DNA of 45,199 nucleotides. Origin: Actinophytocola sp. Lineage in GTDB: Bacteria; Actinomycetota; Actinomycetes; Mycobacteriales; Pseudonocardiaceae. The notes below the pieces were generated by a model. The model did no database searches. It saw only the letters and a program-made list of their open reading frames with translations, and was not told where the DNA came from. The stretch is taken from positions 1 to 45,199 of the forward strand of contig NZ_WHTD01000055.1 in the NCBI RefSeq assembly GCF_009379765.1, written 5' to 3'. The translations under genes were made by a program, and so were the position numbers. This document shows, one piece after another, positions 40,896 to 45,199 of this stretch. Each line of letters begins with the position of its first letter. Position 1 is the first letter of the stretch.

Positions 40896-41780
40896 CGGGG
40901 TCCGCTTGGCCTGATCGCGGGTCGGCATGCCGGACTGGGCGCCCCAGCGGGTGGTCGAGATGCCGGCCACCCGCACCGCCCAGTGCGCCGCGTCCACCAG
41001 CGACCGGCCACGGGCCAGACCGTCGGCCAGCGCGCCGCAGAAGGCGTCGCCGGCACCGGTGGCGTCCACCGCCGCCACCTCGATCGCGGGGACGTGCATG
41101 GTCTGTCCGTTCTGGACAACCAGGGCGCCGTCCGAGCCCAGGGTGACCACCGCGGCCGGGACCGGCAGCGAGCGGGCCTGCACGGCGGCTTCGCCGATCG
41201 TCGTGGGCTCAGGATTCCCCGTCAGGAACCCGAGCTCCGAACGGTTCGGGACCAAGACGTCCACTTCGGACAGCAGGCCCGCGGGCAGTGCGCGGGCCGG
41301 GGCCGGGTTCAGGACCACCTGCCCGCCCGCGGCCGACACGGCGGCCGACACCACCTCGGGGGCGATCTCCAGCTGCACCAGCGTCACCGCGGCCCCGGAG
41401 AGAAGGTCGGCCGCCCCGGAGATGTCCGCCACGCCCAGCCGGGCGTTGGCTCCCGGGCTCACCGCGATGGTGTTCTCGCCGCCCTCCGCGACCGTGATCA
41501 GCGCGATCCCGCTCGACGCGGCCGGCACCCGGCGCAGCCACGACAGGTCCACGCCGGAGCCGGACAGGGCGCCGGTGATCGTGGCGGCCAGCTCGTCGTC
41601 ACCGACACAGCCGACGAAGGCGACCGGACTGCCCAGGCGGGCCGCGGCCACCGACTGGTTGGCGCCCTTGCCGCCGGGCGTGCGCAGGTGGTCGCCGCCA
41701 AGGACGGTCTCCCCCGGCGCCGGCAACGCGGCCACCGGAATGACGAAGTCGACGTTGCAGCTTCCGACCACGGCGATCAT
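40887..41780 (-). CDS. rbsK: Ribokinase-type sugar kinase (PfkB family)
   Basis: This 297-residue cytoplasmic kinase phosphorylates ribose or a similar sugar at O5. It has the PfkB signature 1 region (TPGGKGANQSVAAARLG, residues about 35-51) and the anion-hole/catalytic motif DATGAGDAF (239-247, catalytic D245). NVDF near the N-terminus is typical of RbsK. The ATG overlaps the stop of the aldo/keto reductase (ATGA). The last codons (MP, then TGA) lie inside palindromic element copy 3. The product may serve the ribose-type importer at 16009-20634, though it is 20 kb away. Confidence 0.88.
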   Translation of the reverse strand: MIAVVGSCNVDFVIPVAALPAPGETVLGGDHLRTPGGKGANQSVAAARLGSPVAFVGCVGDDELAATITGALSGSGVDLSWLRRVPAASSGIALITVAEGGENTIAVSPGANARLGVADISGAADLLSGAAVTLVQLEIAPEVVSAAVSAAGGQVVLNPAPARALPAGLLSEVDVLVPNRSELGFLTGNPEPTTIGEAAVQARSLPVPAAVVTLGSDGALVVQNGQTMHVPAIEVAAVDATGAGDAFCGALADGLARGRSLVDAAHWAVRVAGISTTRWGAQSGMPTRDQAKRTPMP

Positions 41781-42805
41781 TGGGCGGAAGACCGCGCCCA
41801 GAGGTTGATGCCGCGGTCCTCCGCATGCCGGTCGATCTCGGCCAGCTCGGCGTCGGTGAAGGCGAGGGTGTCCAGTGCCGCAAGGTTGTCGTCCAGCTGG
41901 CGCACGCTCGACGCGCCGACGAGCGTCGAGGTCATCCGCGGGTCGCGCAGTGTCCAGGACAGCGCGAGCTGCGCCAGGGTCTGCCCGCGGCCCTTCGCGA
42001 TCTCGTTCAGCGCGCGGATCCGGTCCAGGTTCGCCTCGCTCAGCATGTCCTTCGACAGCGAGCCGTCCCGGCTGGCGCGGGAGCCAGAGGGGATGCCGTC
42101 GAGGTAGCGGTCGGTGAGCATGCCCTGCGCGAGCGGCGAGAACCCGATGCAGCCGACGCCGAGCTCGCCGAGCGTGTCCAGCAGCTCCGGCTCGATCCAG
42201 CGGTTGAGCATCGAGTACGAGGGCTGGTGGATCAGCAGCCGCACGCCCATGCCGGCGAGCAGCGCGTGCGCCTCGCGGCTCTTGGCCGGCGAGTACGACG
42301 AGATGCCGACGTAGAGCGCCTTGCCCTGCTGGACGGCCGACGCGAGCGCGCCCATGGTCTCGTCGAGCGGGGTGTCCGGGTCGAACCGGTGGGAGTAGAA
42401 GATGTCGACGTAGTCCAGGCCCATCCGGGACAGGCTCTGGTCGAGGCTCGCGAGCAGGTACTTGCGCGACCCACCGCCCTGGCCGTACGGGCCGGGCCAC
42501 ATGTCGTAGCCGGCCTTGGTGGAGATCACCAGCTCGTCCCGGTACGGGCGGAAGTCCTGCGCCATCACCTCGCCGAAGTTCGACTCGGCGGAGCCGTAGG
42601 GCGGGCCGTAGTTGTTGGCCAGGTCGAAGTGGGTGACGCCGCGGTCGAACGCGCGGCGCAGGATCGCCCGGCACAGCTCGAGCGGGACCTCGGTGCCGAA
42701 GTTCTGCCACAGGCCCAGCGAGATCGCCGGGAGTTGGAGGCCACTGTCACCGGTGCGGCGGTAGGACACCTGGTCGTAGCGGTCCGCTGCGGCGCCGAAG
42801 CTCAT
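41777..42805 (-). CDS. Aldo/keto reductase (YghZ/AKR14-like)
   Basis: This 342-residue NADPH-dependent reductase has the full catalytic tetrad: Asp and Tyr in HFDLANNYGP, Lys in STKAGYDMW and His in FYSHRFDP. The segments SRKYLLASLDQSLSRMGLDYVDIFYSH and GSSVRQLDDN-like ending (GASSVRQLDDN) place it with YghZ-type glyceraldehyde 3-phosphate/methylglyoxal reductases. It precedes ribokinase with a 4-nt overlap, suggesting joint use in sugar or aldehyde metabolism. GGAG lies about ten bases before the ATG. Confidence 0.9.
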   Translation of the reverse strand: MSFGAAADRYDQVSYRRTGDSGLQLPAISLGLWQNFGTEVPLELCRAILRRAFDRGVTHFDLANNYGPPYGSAESNFGEVMAQDFRPYRDELVISTKAGYDMWPGPYGQGGGSRKYLLASLDQSLSRMGLDYVDIFYSHRFDPDTPLDETMGALASAVQQGKALYVGISSYSPAKSREAHALLAGMGVRLLIHQPSYSMLNRWIEPELLDTLGELGVGCIGFSPLAQGMLTDRYLDGIPSGSRASRDGSLSKDMLSEANLDRIRALNEIAKGRGQTLAQLALSWTLRDPRMTSTLVGASSVRQLDDNLAALDTLAFTDAELAEIDRHAEDRGINLWARSSAQ

Positions 42806-42837
42806 CTTGTCGCGTCTCCTCGATCTGTCGTCGCGGG

Positions 42838-42843
42838 TAGCGT
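42838..42843 (+). promoter_or_regulatory. Leaderless -10 element of the DUF1361 gene
   Basis: TAGCGT ends seven bases before the ATG at 42851, in the spacing expected for a leaderless actinobacterial promoter. No ribosome site is visible. The same hexamer precedes menC. Confidence 0.5.
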
Positions 42844-42850
42844 GCATGGT

Positions 42851-43435
42851 ATGTCCGAGCTGGTGGACAACGTCGGCTGGATGGGCTGGAACCTGGTGCT
42901 CGCGCTGGTACCGCTCGGGCTGGCGCGTTTCCTCTTCGGTCACCGGCCCCGCCCGCCATGGCTGCTGTGGGCCGGTGGCGTGGTGTTCGTCGCGTTCCTG
43001 CCGAACGCGCCTTACGTGCTGACCGACGTGCTCCACCTTCCGGGCGAGCTGGCGGCCACGCACGGTGACCCGTGGCTGGCGGCGGCGCTGCTCGCGCAGT
43101 ACGGCTGCCTCATCGGCGTGGGCTTCGTCGCCTATGTGCTGTCCCTCGTCCGGTTCGAGCGGTGGCTGGCCGAGCGTGGTGTGCCGCGGCGGTCGGTGCG
43201 GCTGGTCGACCTGGGGCTGCACGCGCTGTGCGCGGTGGGGATCGTGCTCGGCCGGGTGTTCCGGTTCAACTCGTGGGACGTGGTGACCGACCCGCGTGGG
43301 CTGGTCGACGTGCTCGCGGTACCGCAGCCCCGGACGATGGCCGTGCTGGTGGTGCTGTTCGCGGTGCTCGCCGGCGGGGCGGCAGTACTGCGCGCCCTGC
43401 CGGCGATCGTCGCTAGTCCGCCTCCCCGGGACTAA
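42851..43435 (+). CDS. DUF1361 integral membrane protein
   Basis: This 194-residue protein has about five or six hydrophobic segments. It shows the two DUF1361 hallmarks, FLPNAPYVLTDVLHL (about residues 49-63) and LGRVFRFNSWDVVTDP (about 132-147). Its function is unknown; the conserved polar residues in these motifs lie next to membrane segments. It is divergent from the aldo/keto reductase with a 45-bp gap. Confidence 0.85.
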   Translation: MSELVDNVGWMGWNLVLALVPLGLARFLFGHRPRPPWLLWAGGVVFVAFLPNAPYVLTDVLHLPGELAATHGDPWLAAALLAQYGCLIGVGFVAYVLSLVRFERWLAERGVPRRSVRLVDLGLHALCAVGIVLGRVFRFNSWDVVTDPRGLVDVLAVPQPRTMAVLVVLFAVLAGGAAVLRALPAIVASPPPRD

Positions 43436-43581
43436 AAGTGTTGGTTGCGTTCCGGCGGAGGGTGCGGACCTCTCGTGGTTGGTGGCTGGGTGGCGTCACG
43501 GTCCCCTGAGGTTGCGTTGGTCGGCGCGAGGCTTGTGCCAAGCCATGTCAAACCCGTACGCGATGATCCACGGGACTTCCC

Positions 43582-44013
43582 CTAGCTCTCCTGGAGGTCC
43601 GCGAGGGCCTGCTTGACCTTGGTGAGTTCGGCCTCGAGCTCGGCCAGCCGCGACTGGTGCTGCTGGCGGGCGGCGTCGAGCACGCTCTCGATGGCCTTGG
43701 AGATGTCCTCGTGCAGCTCGGCGGCCGCTCGGGACACGGCGGCGGCCGGGATGGACAGGCTCTGCAGCATGCGAGTGCCGCTCTGGGACAGCTCGGCCTG
43801 CCACTCACCGTCCATGGTGCCGGTGACCGTGAGGGTCAGCTCGACGGTGCGGGTCTTGCGGGCGGTGCTGCCGGGCTTGCGCCCGCGCTTGCGCGGCTCC
43901 TCGGCCGGCGCCGGGGCGGCGGCCGGCGCGTCGGCGGTGGACTCGGCCGCCGGCGCCGGGGCGCCGGTCGGCTTCTTCGCGTCCGCGTTGGCCTCGCTCG
44001 GGGTGGATACCAT
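43582..44013 (-). CDS. Ala-rich protein with AT-hook-like motif and coiled coil, unknown function
   Basis: This 143-residue protein has a low-complexity Ala/Pro N-terminus (residues 1-40) and then a basic RKRGRKPGSTARK segment (41-53) that resembles an AT-hook. A short beta-rich stretch (VELTLTVTGTMDGEWQAEL) follows. The last 50 residues form a heptad-patterned helix (DISKAIESVLDAARQQHQSRLAELEAELTKVKQALADL). Similar proteins are frequent in Pseudonocardiaceae and unstudied; I believe they are listed as a DUF6319-like family but cannot verify that. AAGGAG precedes the ATG. A nucleoid-associated role is a guess from the basic motif. Confidence 0.8.
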   Translation of the reverse strand: MVSTPSEANADAKKPTGAPAPAAESTADAPAAAPAPAEEPRKRGRKPGSTARKTRTVELTLTVTGTMDGEWQAELSQSGTRMLQSLSIPAAAVSRAAAELHEDISKAIESVLDAARQQHQSRLAELEAELTKVKQALADLQES

Positions 44014-44151
44014 CAGGCTCCTTCGTCATGAAACACGTGCGGGACGCAACATTAGAACATGCGTTCACCCGGCGCATCCGCACCCGGCCGAGCGGAACCG
44101 CGGCACCCGTGTTGATCGTCCAGTATGGTGCACGCGGTGGAGGAGTGTCAC

Positions 44152-45135
44152 ATGCGATTCGCCCGGTTCATCCTGTTCGCCCTAACCGCCGGCCTGGTCC
44201 TGACCGGCTGCTCGACGAGGGTCGAAGGCGCCCCGAAGGACGACGGCCGGCCCACCGGCCGGCTCACCGCCGACGCGCTCGGCGACCTCCGCACGATCAA
44301 CCCCTGCAGCCTGACCGGGCCGTTCGCGTTCGACGACTACGGCAAGGCGAAGATGCCGGCCGACCCGACCATGGACGTGTGCCGGATCACGGTGACGATC
44401 GACGATGCGGACGCCGTCATCGAGCTCGGGCTGCTCCAGCACGTCGACGCGCTCCCCTCGGGCCGGCGGGACGTCCGGCAGCTGACCCGGGGAGCCACGA
44501 TCGCCGAGGTGCCGACGCAGATCAGCGGCGCCTGCTCGATGGCGCTGTTGCTGGCCGACGACACGGCCATGTCCGCGACCGCCACGGCAGAGCTGTTGGA
44601 CACCGTGCCGCAGGAGACGTTGTGCACGCTCGCCCAGGCGGGCGCCGAGGGGATCTTCGACGCGGTGGGCAACAACCTGGTGCGGCACTGGGAGCCGGCG
44701 CACAACTCGCTGGCCCGGGTGTCGGCGTGCGGGCTCCTGCCGGCGGACGAGGTCGCCACGCTGCTGGGCATCACCGGTGACCGGGTCTCCCTCTACCCCG
44801 CGGAGCACCAGTGCCGCTGGGGCCGCACGGGTGGCGACACCGCGACGGTGAAGCTGGACTTCCCGGTCGGCAACTCGCCCACCGTGGCCGGCGTGCCGGA
44901 CGGGATCCCGAGCGAGCCGATCGCCGGCCGCACGACGTGGGTCGACGCCATCGGCACCAGCGACCTCCTGGTGTGCACAGTGGTCACCGAACACATCCCG
45001 TTCGGGCTCGGCCGGGACCTGCGGGAGTACGCGGCGCTGCGGGTGAGCGTGCCGGCGTCGACCGGCAAGGACGCCTGCGCGATCGGCCGGGACCTGGCCA
45101 CCTCGGCGTGGGCCCAGCTCCCGGCCCGGGACTAG
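44152..45135 (+). CDS. DUF3558-like lipoprotein
   Basis: This 327-residue lipoprotein has a short signal and lipobox LTGC with the acylated cysteine at residue 20. The mature part contains two repeated DUF3558-type halves, each with a cysteine pair: INPCSLTG ... DVCRITV, and SACGLLPADEVATLLG ... HQCRWGR ... LLVCTVV. Proteins of this kind are widespread in mycobacteria and Pseudonocardiaceae and lack a known function. I chose ATG 44152, seven bases after GGAGGAG; an ATG at 44125 is also in frame. Confidence 0.82.
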   Translation: MRFARFILFALTAGLVLTGCSTRVEGAPKDDGRPTGRLTADALGDLRTINPCSLTGPFAFDDYGKAKMPADPTMDVCRITVTIDDADAVIELGLLQHVDALPSGRRDVRQLTRGATIAEVPTQISGACSMALLLADDTAMSATATAELLDTVPQETLCTLAQAGAEGIFDAVGNNLVRHWEPAHNSLARVSACGLLPADEVATLLGITGDRVSLYPAEHQCRWGRTGGDTATVKLDFPVGNSPTVAGVPDGIPSEPIAGRTTWVDAIGTSDLLVCTVVTEHIPFGLGRDLREYAALRVSVPASTGKDACAIGRDLATSAWAQLPARD

Positions 45136-45155
45136 TGTCCCCCGCCGGAAGTTCG

Positions 45156-45199
45156 TCACCTGATTCGCCGGCCCAGCTTCCTGCTGGCGGCGTTGCCGG
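45156..45199 (-). CDS. Possible C-terminal end of a minus-strand gene, cut by window edge
   Basis: The minus strand reads GNAASRKLGRRIR then TGA from the right edge. The basic Arg/Lys ending and the convergent position relative to the DUF3558 gene fit the 3' end of a gene entering from the right. Fourteen codons are too few to identify it. Confidence 0.3.
   Translation of the reverse strand, partial: GNAASRKLGRRIR

Noticed and set aside
144..45181. A 17-nt identical stretch (TCGCCGGCCCAGCTTCC) near both window ends (144-160 and 45165-45181), suggesting the window is flanked by one repeat.
   Set aside because: One chance 17-mer pair is not improbable in 45 kb of strongly GC-biased sequence. 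Similarity falls off directly outside it, and the direct orientation does not fit two ends of an insertion sequence. Both copies can be read as KLGRR on the minus strand, but that is not enough to call a shared gene.
1..45199. tRNA, rRNA, riboswitches, prophage, integrase attachment sites and replication origins.
   Set aside because: I looked for CCA-ended cloverleaf segments, conserved riboswitch cores, integrase genes and DnaA-box clusters and saw none. A tool-based scan could still find weak candidates.

Overview
The window is about 45 kb of very GC-rich DNA. GTG and TTG starts are common, gene junctions often overlap as ATGA or GTGA, and several promoters look leaderless (TAGGGT or TAGCGT just before the start codon). 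Regulators are of the PadR, TetR, IclR and DeoR families, and there is a DUF3558-like lipoprotein. Together this points to a chromosomal segment of a mycelial actinomycete, most likely Pseudonocardiaceae (Amycolatopsis or Saccharothrix-like). That placement is inference from style and gene content; no rRNA or marker gene is present.

Left part (1-8.2 kb). The 5' end of a transposase-like gene runs off the left edge. Next comes a PadR-controlled DrrAB-type drug exporter (padR, ATPase, permease) with an unusual 70-codon frame wedged between ATPase and permease. A histidine phosphatase diverges from padR. A translationally coupled secreted pair follows (a PQQ-type sugar dehydrogenase and a LamG protein) behind tandem LacI-type operators. 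A TetR regulator then diverges from a small dimeric-barrel protein.

Carbohydrate island (8.2-28.9 kb). (a) An IclR-led minus-strand operon encodes a CUT1 sugar importer without its ATPase. It diverges from an enolase-superfamily dehydratase, a DapA-fold aldolase and an SDR, which together resemble a non-phosphorylative sugar-acid pathway giving pyruvate. (b) A DeoR regulator, with a perfect operator just downstream, precedes a ribose-type importer (binding protein, double ATPase, two permeases). Two large secreted glycosidases follow: a GH2 enzyme with LamG and a 980-residue multidomain enzyme. (c) A second, closely related IclR leads a secreted GH16 enzyme. A gluconate kinase lies beyond a decayed YbaB-like fragment. 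The likely logic is that secreted enzymes cut a polysaccharide, two importers take up the products, and oxidation, dehydration and aldol cleavage feed central metabolism.

Right part (28.9-45.2 kb). This holds an atypical Nramp-fold transporter preceded by a 10-codon leader frame, menC, an AbiEi/DUF559-type protein, and a complete four-gene type II Wadjet anti-plasmid system (jetA-jetB-jetC-jetD). It continues with ribokinase plus aldo/keto reductase, a DUF1361 membrane protein, an Ala-rich protein with an AT-hook-like motif, and a DUF3558-type lipoprotein. Three copies of a 53-nt palindromic element (14-nt perfect arms) lie only in this part. Two of them exactly bracket the Wadjet operon, and one supplies the stop codon of the ribokinase gene.
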